From positions 1 to 64,000 of the forward strand of contig DAORDH010000015.1 in the NCBI GenBank assembly GCA_035345875.1: a stretch of 64,000 nucleotides of DNA, read 5' to 3'. Position numbers and translations under genes: made by a program. This document shows positions 53,455-62,176 of this stretch, one piece after another. The notes under the pieces are model-generated. The model did not search any database. It was given only the letters and a program-made list of their open reading frames with translations, and was not told the DNA's origin. Origin of the DNA: UBA2033 sp035345875 (GTDB taxonomy: Bacteria; Spirochaetota; Leptospiria; Leptospirales; Leptospiraceae). The number at the start of each line of letters is the position of its first letter. Positions within the stretch are counted from its first letter, which is position 1.

Positions 53455-53910
53455 TTTAGAGTTACATTTTTTACAAATGCCTTTTATAATCAAATGTGTG
53501 GATTCAATTTTTCCCAATTGAATTGCATTTTGAGGTAGGTTGATCTGTTCCGTATTTGCTTTTGCGTAAGTGAAATCGTAGATTGTGTGACATTTACTGC
53601 AAATAAAATGGTGGTGGGGTTCAATGTTTACTTCATAATGGTTTTTGCCTCCAATACCTACAATCCTATTCACTAAATTGGCTTGTTCTAGCGATTCAAC
53701 ATTTCGATACACAGTATCTAGTGAGATATTTGGAAATTTAGATTTTACTTTTTCAAAAATTAAATCAACGGAAGGATGTGAGGAGGATTCCAAAAGGACT
53801 TTATAAATTTCTTCTCTTTGAGGGGTTATTTTAAAACCGCTTTCCCTAAATAAATTGTGAAATTCATCTAGCCTAAGTTTGATTTCATCCTTTGGAACTT
53901 TGTAATTCAT
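53452..53910 (-). CDS. perR: Fur-family peroxide regulator PerR
   Basis: A 152-residue metal-dependent repressor. The winged-helix N-terminus contains ITPQREEIYKVLLESSSHPS and ISLDTVYRNVESLEQANLV. The dimerisation domain contains HHHFICSKCHTIYDF and a second zinc pair CKKC. The Asp in YDF at the position that is Glu in Fur supports PerR, which senses peroxide by iron-catalysed oxidation of His ligands. It precedes the peroxidase gene and a PerR-type palindrome on the same strand, which fits a PerR-regulated peroxide defence. ATG at 53908-53910. Identification as Fur family is certain; PerR rather than Fur rests on that Asp and the context. Confidence 0.9.
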   Translation of the reverse strand: MNYKVPKDEIKLRLDEFHNLFRESGFKITPQREEIYKVLLESSSHPSVDLIFEKVKSKFPNISLDTVYRNVESLEQANLVNRIVGIGGKNHYEVNIEPHHHFICSKCHTIYDFTYAKANTEQINLPQNAIQLGKIESTHLIIKGICKKCNSK

Positions 53911-54020
53911 ATTTTTTAGACTTTCAAAAATGACTTTGCTTCTTATTTTATTTTTCAGACTTTTTAATAAATAATTTTTTTTGTAGCAGATTAATCCAAG
54001 TCAATTATTCTTTTCCATTA

Positions 54021-54686
54021 ATGAAATATATTTACTTAATCCTAATTTTATTTGGTAATCTTTATCCCATCTACTCAAACACGGAGTTAGAGAAAGATTT
54101 AGAATTTATTGAAATTAAAACAAAGTTAGATCCAGCTTGGAAAGTTTACACTAAAAAGAATTTTTTATATCTAGAAAGAAGAGAGCCAGTTCTAGTTATG
54201 CCAGAGGGTAAGACCAATATACCTCAGTTAAAATCTGAAGCGGACGAAGACAAAATAGCTCGTATGAAAAAGTATGGAATGAAGATGAAGCCGAATCTCG
54301 TCTATCGTTTTGAAAAAAGATGGACTGTTAATGATACGATTCAATCAGATATAATAAAAACCGAAATCGAAAACAAAATAAAAAGCCTTCCTGAAAAATA
54401 CAAAATTACACACCTAATAGATGAAGATTTGAGTAAGAGAGGAAAAATTTTTTATTCTCCAAAAACGAAGAGAGATAAACAAAGAGTCAAAGAATATTTT
54501 CAAGAAAAAGAAAAATTAGAAAAGAAAATTCCTCTAGTTCCTGATTACCATTTATCAAAGTTTAGTCTTTTTTTAGTTTCTAAAAAAGGAGTCAGCAATG
54601 ATTATACAGAAGTTTACCCTGAATCAGTAACAGGAGAATTTATTCAAGTCGAGAAGCTACTTTTTAAATACAGGAATAAAGAATAG
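54021..54686 (+). CDS. Exported protein of unknown function
   Basis: A 221-residue secreted or periplasmic protein with signal peptide MKYIYLILILFGNLYPIYSN. The mature part is very rich in Lys and Glu (for example EKDLEFIEIKTKLDPAWKV and RDKQRVKEYFQEKEKLEKKIP), suggesting coiled coil; the C-terminus ends in short strands. No family recognised. It begins a run of three exported proteins on the plus strand, 110 bp after the divergent perR. Confidence 0.65.
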   Translation: MKYIYLILILFGNLYPIYSNTELEKDLEFIEIKTKLDPAWKVYTKKNFLYLERREPVLVMPEGKTNIPQLKSEADEDKIARMKKYGMKMKPNLVYRFEKRWTVNDTIQSDIIKTEIENKIKSLPEKYKITHLIDEDLSKRGKIFYSPKTKRDKQRVKEYFQEKEKLEKKIPLVPDYHLSKFSLFLVSKKGVSNDYTEVYPESVTGEFIQVEKLLFKYRNKE

Positions 54687-54728
54687 ATTTATGCTTGACT
54701 GATGGATATCTGATTCCTCCTATAAATT

Positions 54729-55865
54729 ATGAATCGATTTCTTTTTTTTGTAATTTTTTGTTTTTCTCTTTTTTGTAATCAATGCCAAACAACAAAAGAA
54801 AATCTGCCAAAGGATAGAGTTCCTATTTTTTTCCAAGTCTCAAACGAACACAAAGAATTCTTTGTTGATTTAGTTAAAAACGATTATTCGGAAGCAGAGA
54901 TAACGACTATTTTTCAAAATAGAAAAGATCTTGCTCGCACTGTTTGTGAGATGATCTACGGTCAAAAGAAATATTCAAAAGACGTGGTGACTCAGTTGAT
55001 TTCAGCAGAGAGTTTTACGAAGGAGCCATTTAAAACATGGGGACATCCTGTTCCAAAATTAATTGCAGGCTGTTGGAATTTTTTTAAACTAAATGATGTT
55101 CATCCGAATCGAGATTTTGCGTTACTCGCAAAGCTCTATCCTACAGAACCAAAGGATTGTTTTACAGTTGGTTTTATGCAAGCCTACCTTATGCACAATA
55201 CTCTTGGGTGTAAAAATTTGACTATGGTAGATTTGGATTGGAAAATTCTAGAAGGTCACAAACAAATGTTAGATTTGTATCATTCTAAATCATTTGATTC
55301 AGAAACCAAAATCGCAAATTCTCTCTCTCAATTAAAACTTGGTTGGATTGCTCGATTTGATAGTCGACCCATGGAAGCAGAAACCAAAACTGATCTAAAT
55401 AGTCTATGTTTTGCTGAACATCATAAAATGTGCACAAATATACTTTTAGATTTTCAGAAAAACTTTCTAAATCTGAATGCAGTATATCTAAGATTGTCTG
55501 CTTTACATGATACAAACTTTAAAATGAATACGAGTAATACAAAAATAATTTATCTTAGCAATGCTATCGACGACATATATACAAATCGAAAACAATTTGA
55601 TTTCATGATAAAGGAAACGGCTAACGCTCTAACTCAAAATCAGAAAGCTATTTTTGTTCACCACGCAGCAGGTCGTTCTCTATTTGGAATCTATGAATTA
55701 AAAAAGACAGAATCGGGTGGGGAAATAACGACAATCTGCAAGGATAAATATTTAACTACTCCAGTAGAGGCTATTACCTCTGAATACACAACTCACTTCG
55801 AAAAAGTAACTATAAATAAAAAATTCCCTACTTGCGAATCTTTATTAAAGGAATCTTCGAATTGA
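54729..55865 (+). CDS. Lipoprotein of unknown function
   Basis: A 378-residue predicted lipoprotein with signal peptide MNRFLFFVIFCFSLFC and lipobox-like CNQC. The body shows no family that I recognise; it has about nine Cys residues, which is high for this genome and suggests disulfides or metal sites. Near residue 315 there is FVHHAAGRSLFGIYEL. Stop TGA at 55863-55865 overlaps the start of the next gene as TTGA, so the two are translated together. Confidence 0.7.
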   Translation: MNRFLFFVIFCFSLFCNQCQTTKENLPKDRVPIFFQVSNEHKEFFVDLVKNDYSEAEITTIFQNRKDLARTVCEMIYGQKKYSKDVVTQLISAESFTKEPFKTWGHPVPKLIAGCWNFFKLNDVHPNRDFALLAKLYPTEPKDCFTVGFMQAYLMHNTLGCKNLTMVDLDWKILEGHKQMLDLYHSKSFDSETKIANSLSQLKLGWIARFDSRPMEAETKTDLNSLCFAEHHKMCTNILLDFQKNFLNLNAVYLRLSALHDTNFKMNTSNTKIIYLSNAIDDIYTNRKQFDFMIKETANALTQNQKAIFVHHAAGRSLFGIYELKKTESGGEITTICKDKYLTTPVEAITSEYTTHFEKVTINKKFPTCESLLKESSN

Positions 55866-56704
55866 AGCAAAAAAGTAGTTTTATATCTATAATTGTTTTT
55901 CTTAGTTTTTTACTTAATCTTTACTGTGTTCCTATTTACCCTGAATCTAGTTGGATAATACCTTCAGGTAAGACTGTTAAAACAAGATTTCAGCCTCCTG
56001 AGGGTTATTCAAGAGTAACCGCTCCTAAAGATTCTTTTGCCGAGTATTTACAAAACTTAAAATTAAAAAAGCATGGAAGCCAAGTTTATTTATTTAATAA
56101 GAAACTCAAGTATCCGGATGATGTGTATGATGCGGTAGTTGATATGGATGTAGGAAAAAAAGATCTTCAGCAATGTGCGGATGCTGTTATGCGTCTAAGG
56201 GCAGAGTATTTGTATCAGAATAAAATGTATGAAGATATACATTTTAATTTTACAAATGGGTTTAATGCAAGTTATAGTAAATATGCAGAAGGATATAGAT
56301 TTCAAATAACACAAAATTCAGTTAGTTGGAAAAAAAAATCAAGTCCTGATTATTCTTATGAATTGTTTAGAAAGTATTTAGAAGTTGTTTTTAATTATGC
56401 TGGCTCTGCTTCTTTAAGTAAAGAATTGAATGTTGTAAAAAATATTTCAAATATTGAGATCGGAGATATTTTTATTCAGGGCGGATTTCCGGGTCATGCC
56501 GTTATTGTGGTGGACATGGCAGTGTCCAAAACATCTGGTGAAAAGGTTTTTTTAATTGCACAAAGTTATATGCCAGCACAAGACATTCAAATTCTAAAGA
56601 ATCCAAATGATGAAAAACTAAGCCCTTGGTATTCCAGTAAAATAGTAGATAAACTAATCACGCCTGAATGGACTTTTGAAAAAAAGAATCTGAAGAGGTT
56701 TTGA
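55862..56704 (+). CDS. DUF4846 family lipoprotein
   Basis: A 280-residue lipoprotein of the DUF4846 family. The hallmark region is GGFPGHAVIVVDMAV followed by KVFLIAQSYMPAQDIQIL and SPWYSSKI near the C-terminus; the His in GHAVIV and the earlier DCM-like pocket suggest a hydrolase-like active site, but function is not established. Signal peptide ends in lipobox LNLYC. The frame is open upstream, but the TTG at 55862 is preferred: AAGGAA lies at 55848-55853, and it overlaps the previous stop as TTGA. Confidence 0.8.
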   Translation: MKQKSSFISIIVFLSFLLNLYCVPIYPESSWIIPSGKTVKTRFQPPEGYSRVTAPKDSFAEYLQNLKLKKHGSQVYLFNKKLKYPDDVYDAVVDMDVGKKDLQQCADAVMRLRAEYLYQNKMYEDIHFNFTNGFNASYSKYAEGYRFQITQNSVSWKKKSSPDYSYELFRKYLEVVFNYAGSASLSKELNVVKNISNIEIGDIFIQGGFPGHAVIVVDMAVSKTSGEKVFLIAQSYMPAQDIQILKNPNDEKLSPWYSSKIVDKLITPEWTFEKKNLKRF

Positions 56705-56817
56705 AAATTATTAGGAGGATTTGAATAGGATTTATTAAATGCAAGCAAGGAAAATTAGATTGATTTTGGGAATGATAAAATTAACTACAATTTCTATACT
56801 ATACTCGAAAAATCTAC

Positions 56818-57603
56818 TTACTCAGTAACTGGAATACTTGGGTCGATCCTCTGACCTGATGAAAAATTTGGATCTAATAACCATTTACCGCTGATATCCT
56901 CTATTAAGTGATAGACTCCTAAGTTTTCCATACCGATTTTCACTTTTTCCAGTTCTGTATCCGTTAGTAGAGATAGGATTGCTGAGTTTGTGATTCCATG
57001 TCCAACAATGAATATAGTTTTTGAATTAAATTGATTTAATAGATAAATTAAATTTGGAATACGTTTGAATCTAACGTCCTTTATACTTTCTCCCATTGGA
57101 GGTTTGAAATCTAGACGATGTGTTGTTTTATAAATCTCATTTGTTTTGGGATATAAGACAGGGTAATAGGAGAGTGGATAACCAAATTCTATTCCTCCAT
57201 CTCTCTCAACGATTAGGCTTGAATAGATAATCTTATCTTTATGATCTATTTCAGTAATAGATTGTATCCCTTTTAGAATTCCTTGTGTTGTTTCTCGGGT
57301 TCTTAGAAAATCCGAGCAAAGAATTAGATCGGGGTGAATTTTTCTATTTGCTAAAAATTTTCCGGTAAGTTCCGATTGCAAAATTCCTATCTGTTCTAAG
57401 GGTATATCTTTATCTGCTAAACGTTTTAAGATAGTTCCTGTTTTAAATAGTTCCAATAGTTGAATCAGAAAAAGGGTGAACGAAAAACCAAAAACCTTTC
57501 TAATGAGTAAAAGAAATGGTTGGAAACTAAGCTTCTTGTGTCTTAATGCATTTGCTCTTGAATAGCCATGTCTGAATAGATAGATTTCTCTTTGAGGTTT
57601 CAT
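56818..57603 (-). CDS. Histidine phosphatase superfamily protein
   Basis: A 261-residue member of the RHG (phosphoglycerate mutase-like/SixA) superfamily. The nucleophile His12 is in LFRHGYSRAN and the second catalytic His in TIFIVGHGITN. An insertion of about 45 residues with a hydrophobic stretch (FLLLIRKVFGFSFTLFLIQLLELF) follows the first motif; it may be a membrane-associated segment. The ATG at 57601-57603 has GGAG upstream. It begins 15 bp after the cyclase gene, so both are in one operon. Substrate unknown. Confidence 0.85.
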   Translation of the reverse strand: MKPQREIYLFRHGYSRANALRHKKLSFQPFLLLIRKVFGFSFTLFLIQLLELFKTGTILKRLADKDIPLEQIGILQSELTGKFLANRKIHPDLILCSDFLRTRETTQGILKGIQSITEIDHKDKIIYSSLIVERDGGIEFGYPLSYYPVLYPKTNEIYKTTHRLDFKPPMGESIKDVRFKRIPNLIYLLNQFNSKTIFIVGHGITNSAILSLLTDTELEKVKIGMENLGVYHLIEDISGKWLLDPNFSSGQRIDPSIPVTE

Positions 57604-57618
57604 CTTAATCTCCGATTA

Positions 57619-58932
57619 TTAGGCTAATCTATAAATTCTGACTGGTTTTTCTCTTCCCTTCACTACTATTTCACCTAACGATTCGGCAGAATAATCTGTT
57701 AGTTTACTCCATACTTCTTCAGATACCAAAAGCTGAGAGGAGTAACTTTTATTTAATTGTTCAATTCTTGAGGCTAGATTTACAACATCACCGATAATAG
57801 TATACTCTTTTCTTTTAGATGATCCAACGTTACCCGTTACAGCATCACCAGCGTGTAATCCTATTCCTATTTTTGTTTGTGGAATATTATGCTTCTCTAT
57901 TTCTGTTTTAACTTTATCTATGATTTCTAGTGAAGCCTTCACTGCATTTTGAATGTCATCACCACTTGAAATAGGTGCTCCAAAGACTGCCATGAAACCA
58001 TCCCCTAAGAATTTATTAATAATTCCGCCATGACGATTGATGATATCAATAGAGAAATCAAAGATTAGATTCAGATAATTTACTACTTCTTCAGGATGTT
58101 TCGATTCTGAAAAACTTGTGAAGTTGCGAATATCAAAAAACATCATACAGACATGTCTGATTTCGCTTGTAAATTCTGATTGTGTAAGTAATTTTTCAAC
58201 GACAGCAGGAGAAACATGTTGTCCAAACAAATTTGTGACTCTATTTCTTTCCTCTAATAATGCAAAAGAATGCAAAAGTCTTCTTTCTATCTGGGAAGTA
58301 ACGTATCCAACTAAGACACCAGCAAGAAATATAAAAACTGTTTTACCCATGTGAGATTGGATTGTGCTGATAAAAGGGATAAGTGTTTGGCCTTGTGATC
58401 GATCAAAAAGGTATAAGGTAATAGTTATATATTCAAATGCAGCAACAAATCCTGTAAAAACACAAATTCTAAAATTTAATTGTAAGGCTGAAGCGATTAT
58501 GAAAATAAAATATACAAAGGATGGAGGAGTTAACATCACATATACCGCTGGTTCACGAAGATGACCGATGTATAAAAGTGAAATAGATGGTATACTCGTC
58601 TCAATAAAAGCATTTATATATCGAGGAATTGTTGGTATTGGTCTATTTTTATTGAACCAAATTTTAAAAAGTCGACTATTGAGAAAAAAGTATGTAGCGA
58701 TCGAAAAGAAATATATCGGCGGATAGAGCGGATTAAAATTTTCTCCAAATGCTTCTATGAATACTTTAGGTCCGAAAATGGGAAAAAAAATAAAATTCAA
58801 TCCAAAAAGAAAAAAGATACCAGCTAAAAATTTAGCTCGAACAATTTCCCCTTTGACTATTTCTGTTTCAATTTCTCTTTGAAAGATTTTATAGATTTCA
58901 CTGTCTTTTGTTTTATTACCGATTGTATTCAT
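57619..58932 (-). CDS. Membrane-bound class III adenylate cyclase
   Basis: A 437-residue protein with about six membrane segments in residues 35-215 (for example FLAGIFFLFGLNFIFFPIF and TVFIFLAGVLVGYV) and a C-terminal cyclase domain (about 255-430): MFFDIRNFTSFSE with both metal-binding Asp, NKFLGDGFMAVFG with Asp and Lys, and YTIIGDVVNLASRIEQL with Asn and Arg. All catalytic residues are present. The short helix between (LLHSFALLEERNRVTNLFGQHVSPAVV) is the usual coupling segment. It is the third class III cyclase of the window and is followed by a histidine phosphatase in the same operon. Confidence 0.93.
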   Translation of the reverse strand: MNTIGNKTKDSEIYKIFQREIETEIVKGEIVRAKFLAGIFFLFGLNFIFFPIFGPKVFIEAFGENFNPLYPPIYFFSIATYFFLNSRLFKIWFNKNRPIPTIPRYINAFIETSIPSISLLYIGHLREPAVYVMLTPPSFVYFIFIIASALQLNFRICVFTGFVAAFEYITITLYLFDRSQGQTLIPFISTIQSHMGKTVFIFLAGVLVGYVTSQIERRLLHSFALLEERNRVTNLFGQHVSPAVVEKLLTQSEFTSEIRHVCMMFFDIRNFTSFSESKHPEEVVNYLNLIFDFSIDIINRHGGIINKFLGDGFMAVFGAPISSGDDIQNAVKASLEIIDKVKTEIEKHNIPQTKIGIGLHAGDAVTGNVGSSKRKEYTIIGDVVNLASRIEQLNKSYSSQLLVSEEVWSKLTDYSAESLGEIVVKGREKPVRIYRLA

Positions 58933-58977
58933 AGTCGAGTGATATCATGATTTTATGGTGTTTAATATTTCTCTACT

Positions 58978-59532
58978 TTATTTTTGAATTTCACCTGTGT
59001 TTAATTTTATTTTATGTTCTTTTTTATCTAAAGTGATTAGAGTAATCGTATTTTCCTTTAGATTAATTCTGTAATAATCACTTTGATTGAACCAAAGAAA
59101 ATGTGATGTAGTGGAATGTAGAAATTTTGAGTCACTGGAAAAGGATTCACCAGTTAAATGGTTTGTATTTATTTTCCTGCCATCTTTGTAAATATCAACA
59201 AGCGGCAAATCTTTGTAATACCATACTTCAACTGTGATAAAATAATTTCCATCATCAGTTAAAATTCCTCCTGGATAACCAAATCTATATTCAAAAGGAC
59301 ATGACCATAGAACTTTTCCTTTCCTAGAAACTGTAAGAATCCAATCAGACTGATAATTTTTGGCTTTCGGTTTTTGGGAAACTTTTGCAGTAAAAAGTTT
59401 ATTTGCAGAGATTCTAGTGAAACCGCTCCAGGATGGAGGTTCATCTGCGATTAATCCTTGTAAACCGCAGTATGAAATTATGAATACAAGTTTAAAAATG
59501 GTTTTTACTGAATGAATTAGAAATTGAGTCAT
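58978..59532 (-). CDS. Exported protein of unknown function
   Basis: A 184-residue exported protein; signal segment IFKLVFIISYCGLQGLIAD. The mature part is beta-rich with repeated Trp and Tyr residues (WSGFTRISANKLFTAKVSQ, FITVEVWYYKD), suggesting a small beta-propeller-like or WD-type fold, but no family is recognised. Its stop is 46 bp before the divergent start of the cyclase gene's strand neighbours. Codon use is normal, and the frame is supported by its position between clear genes. Confidence 0.6.
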   Translation of the reverse strand: MTQFLIHSVKTIFKLVFIISYCGLQGLIADEPPSWSGFTRISANKLFTAKVSQKPKAKNYQSDWILTVSRKGKVLWSCPFEYRFGYPGGILTDDGNYFITVEVWYYKDLPLVDIYKDGRKINTNHLTGESFSSDSKFLHSTTSHFLWFNQSDYYRINLKENTITLITLDKKEHKIKLNTGEIQK

Positions 59533-59762
59533 AATAATGCCTAAAAAAAGTTTTTTTGAATTTTTATTTTGAAAAGAGAGTAGACTCTGTCAATTGATAG
59601 AGATTAAAAAATAATTAAAAAAAACTGCAAAGAGCAATCAACAATCCTTGGATCTAGAGTTTTTAGAGTTGGCTTTTATAGATCTAAAAAGGATGTTATC
59701 TTAAAATAAATAGGAGTTTTTTAAATCTAGTAGAGCCTAGTTAAAAAACATTAGAGGTCATT

Positions 59763-60542
59763 ATGGATTTTATAACAACAGAAATTAGAAATCAAATTGT
59801 GTTAATTGGACTCAATAGAGTGGATGCTAGCAATGCATTTAATATTCAAATGCTTCATGAGTTGAGTAAGGCAATAACAGATTATGAAGCGAATGAAGAA
59901 CTTAGATGTGCTATTTTATTTGCACACGGAAAACATTTTACTGTAGGGTTACAATTAGAAGAAGTGAGTGAATGGATTTTAAAAGAAGGCAAGATTCATT
60001 ATCCAGAAGGCCAGTTAGATCCGTTTGGATTAAATTCAAGAAAGAGAAAGAAACCGTTAGTTACTGCAATACAGGGATTTTGTTTTACATTGGGAATCGA
60101 ATTAGCTCTAGCGAGTGATATACGACTTGCAGCAAAAAGTGCAAGGTTTACACAAGCAGAAGTGCAGCGTGGAATTGCTCCATTTGGGGGAGCTACATTT
60201 AGAATGGTTGAACAATTCGGCTGGGGAAATGCAATGCGTTATTTGCTAACTGGAGATGTATTTGGAGCAGAAGAAGCATATAGGTTAGGACTTGTGCAAG
60301 AAATTGTAGAAGCAAAAAATTTACTGGATAGGGCTTTGCAAATTGCAGAGACAATTGCATCTAATGCTCCACTCGGAATAAAGGCTACCTTAGAAAGTGG
60401 ATTTAAATATCTTGAAGAATTGGAAAAGAAAGTAGGACAAGACATTCAGAATAGAGTCATTGAATTAATGCGAACCGAGGATGGAAAGGAAGGGGTTCAG
60501 TCCTTCTTAGAAAAAAGGAAAGCAAAATATAGAGGAAAATAA
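59763..60542 (+). CDS. Enoyl-CoA hydratase/isomerase family protein
   Basis: A 259-residue crotonase. The oxyanion and CoA-binding pattern is present (HGKHFTVGLQLEEV), and both catalytic glutamates of enoyl-CoA hydratase are conserved: Glu in TLGIELALASDIR and Glu in TQAEVQRGIAPFGG. It therefore probably hydrates trans-2-enoyl-CoA in beta-oxidation, though crotonase family members are diverse. Length is typical. AGAGGT lies 4-9 bases before the ATG at 59763. It stands alone on the plus strand between minus-strand genes. Confidence 0.9.
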   Translation: MDFITTEIRNQIVLIGLNRVDASNAFNIQMLHELSKAITDYEANEELRCAILFAHGKHFTVGLQLEEVSEWILKEGKIHYPEGQLDPFGLNSRKRKKPLVTAIQGFCFTLGIELALASDIRLAAKSARFTQAEVQRGIAPFGGATFRMVEQFGWGNAMRYLLTGDVFGAEEAYRLGLVQEIVEAKNLLDRALQIAETIASNAPLGIKATLESGFKYLEELEKKVGQDIQNRVIELMRTEDGKEGVQSFLEKRKAKYRGK

Positions 60543-60638
60543 TCCGAAAAAAATGAGGAGTGAGGATAGGATGAATTCGATAGGGCTAAGTTGCTGATCT
60601 TAGCCGAACTCAGCCACTAATCCTGTGTCGATTCTAGA

Positions 60639-61004
60639 TTATTTTATTTTTAGAATCGTATAACAAAGAGTTGTCCATCCAGCCAAAAAGAGAATTCCAC
60701 CAATAGGTGTAATTGCTCCAAAGAGGCTAATCTTGGTTATACTCAATGTATATAAACTGAATGAAAAAAATAAAATCCCAATTTGAAAAAGCCAACCAGA
60801 CCATAAAAACTTTTTCTCTTTAAAAAATAAAAACAAAAAAGCAGAAAGAAAACTAGCAAAGGTATGATAGAAATGATATCTATTCCCTGTTTCAAATGTA
60901 GTAATTTTATCATCAAAAATATTTTTGAGAGCATGGGCTCCAAATGCACCTATCGCAACAGCCAGAAATCCGGAAATGGAGGCTGAGAGTAATAATCCTT
61001 TCAT
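60639..61004 (-). CDS. DUF423 membrane protein
   Basis: A 121-residue inner-membrane protein of the DUF423 (YwdK-like) family with four hydrophobic helices and the family motifs AIGAFGAHALK near residue 17-27, TGNRYHFYH and ITPIGGILFLAGW. Function is not known for any member. The start overlaps the stop of the racemase gene by 4 bp (ATGA type), so it is the third gene of this operon. A hairpin (GGCTAAG/CTTAGCC at about 60580-60602) lies downstream and may end transcription. Confidence 0.9.
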   Translation of the reverse strand: MKGLLLSASISGFLAVAIGAFGAHALKNIFDDKITTFETGNRYHFYHTFASFLSAFLFLFFKEKKFLWSGWLFQIGILFFSFSLYTLSITKISLFGAITPIGGILFLAGWTTLCYTILKIK

Positions 61005-62176
61005 ATAATACGACCTTTTTTGAATTTTTCTATTTCCTCTTTGGAATATCCTAATCCTGTGAATATTTCAAAATTGTGTTCCCCATGTTCTGGTGGATGT
61101 AAAGTGTATTCGCATGGAGTATTCGAAAATCGAAAAGGTGCTGCAAACTGAAAATACTCTCCAAAAGTTGGATGATTTTTTTTGAAGATAGAGCTTCTCT
61201 CCATTAGGTGCGGGTCTTTTAAAACTTCGTCTAGGTTTTTAATTGGAGTGAGGCAGCAATCTGGATTTTGAAATAGAAAATCGAGATCACTAAACGTTTT
61301 CTCTTCAAAGTATTCGGTTAACGTTTCTTTCATTTCACTTGAAATTTCTTCTAAATTTTTTCCTTCTTCTAATAAGTGTTCTTTTCCTATTTGTCTTAGG
61401 AAGGTTCTAAAAAATCTTTCTTCTAAGGCTCCTAGAAAAACAAATCGGTTTTCTTTTGTTTTATAAATATGATAATTGGAAAGTTTACCGGATAACAATT
61501 CGTTGCCTCTCTCTGGCAGTTTTCCATTAGATAAATAAATTCCTGCATAGAGGGAAATAAACTGTAAGCTAGATTCCATCATGGATACATCTATCTTTTG
61601 ACCTTTGCCTGTTTTTTCTCTGGAATAAAGTGCGGCTAAGATTGAGGCTAGAGCAACGAGTGTTCCTCCTCCAATGTCTGCTAATTGAAATCCGGCTAAC
61701 GATGGTTTGTCTTTTTCACCTAATTGATCTAAAACGCCTGCAAGTGCTAGGTAATTTCCGTCATGCCCTGCCCAATCTTTATAAGGTCCACTTGTCCCAT
61801 ATCCAGAAATTCCACAATAGATGAGCCGTGGAAATTTCTCTTTTAGAACATCGTAACCTATTCCCATTTCGTCTAGCGCATCAGGTCTAAAACCTTCTAA
61901 TAGGATATCTGCTTTTTCGAGAAGTTTGAATAATATTTCTTTTGATTCTGATTTCTTTAGATTTAGAGTGATTGCCTTTTTATTACGATTTGTCATAAAA
62001 AATAAACCAGGCATTCCTGATTCTGATTTTACCATGGCTCTTGTGCCGTCATACGCTCTAGGGTTTTCGATTTTGATGACTTCTGCGCCCATATCACCTA
62101 AATACATAGAGCAAAGAGGACCTGGTAAAAGTAAACTTAGATCAATGACTTTGACACCATTTAATGGACCACTCAT
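61001..62176 (-). CDS. Alpha-methylacyl-CoA racemase / family III CoA-transferase
   Basis: A 391-residue family III CoA-transferase fold protein. The stretch WAGHDGNYLALAGVL (His138, Asp139) is that of alpha-methylacyl-CoA racemase, whose catalytic His/Asp pair inverts the 2-methyl centre of branched acyl-CoAs; true transferases have a different Asp context, so racemase is favoured. N-terminal MSGPLNGVKVIDLSLLLPGPLCSMYLGDMGAEVIKIENP is typical of the family. It overlaps the end of the sulfatase-fold gene by 4 bp and the DUF423 gene by 4 bp, in one operon. Confidence 0.87.
   Translation of the reverse strand: MSGPLNGVKVIDLSLLLPGPLCSMYLGDMGAEVIKIENPRAYDGTRAMVKSESGMPGLFFMTNRNKKAITLNLKKSESKEILFKLLEKADILLEGFRPDALDEMGIGYDVLKEKFPRLIYCGISGYGTSGPYKDWAGHDGNYLALAGVLDQLGEKDKPSLAGFQLADIGGGTLVALASILAALYSREKTGKGQKIDVSMMESSLQFISLYAGIYLSNGKLPERGNELLSGKLSNYHIYKTKENRFVFLGALEERFFRTFLRQIGKEHLLEEGKNLEEISSEMKETLTEYFEEKTFSDLDFLFQNPDCCLTPIKNLDEVLKDPHLMERSSIFKKNHPTFGEYFQFAAPFRFSNTPCEYTLHPPEHGEHNFEIFTGLGYSKEEIEKFKKGRII

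Noticed and set aside
60580..60602. Hairpin GGCTAAG/CTTAGCC between convergent genes considered as a tRNA-like or riboswitch element
   Set aside because: Only a 7-bp stem without further structure or T tract; at most a weak terminator.
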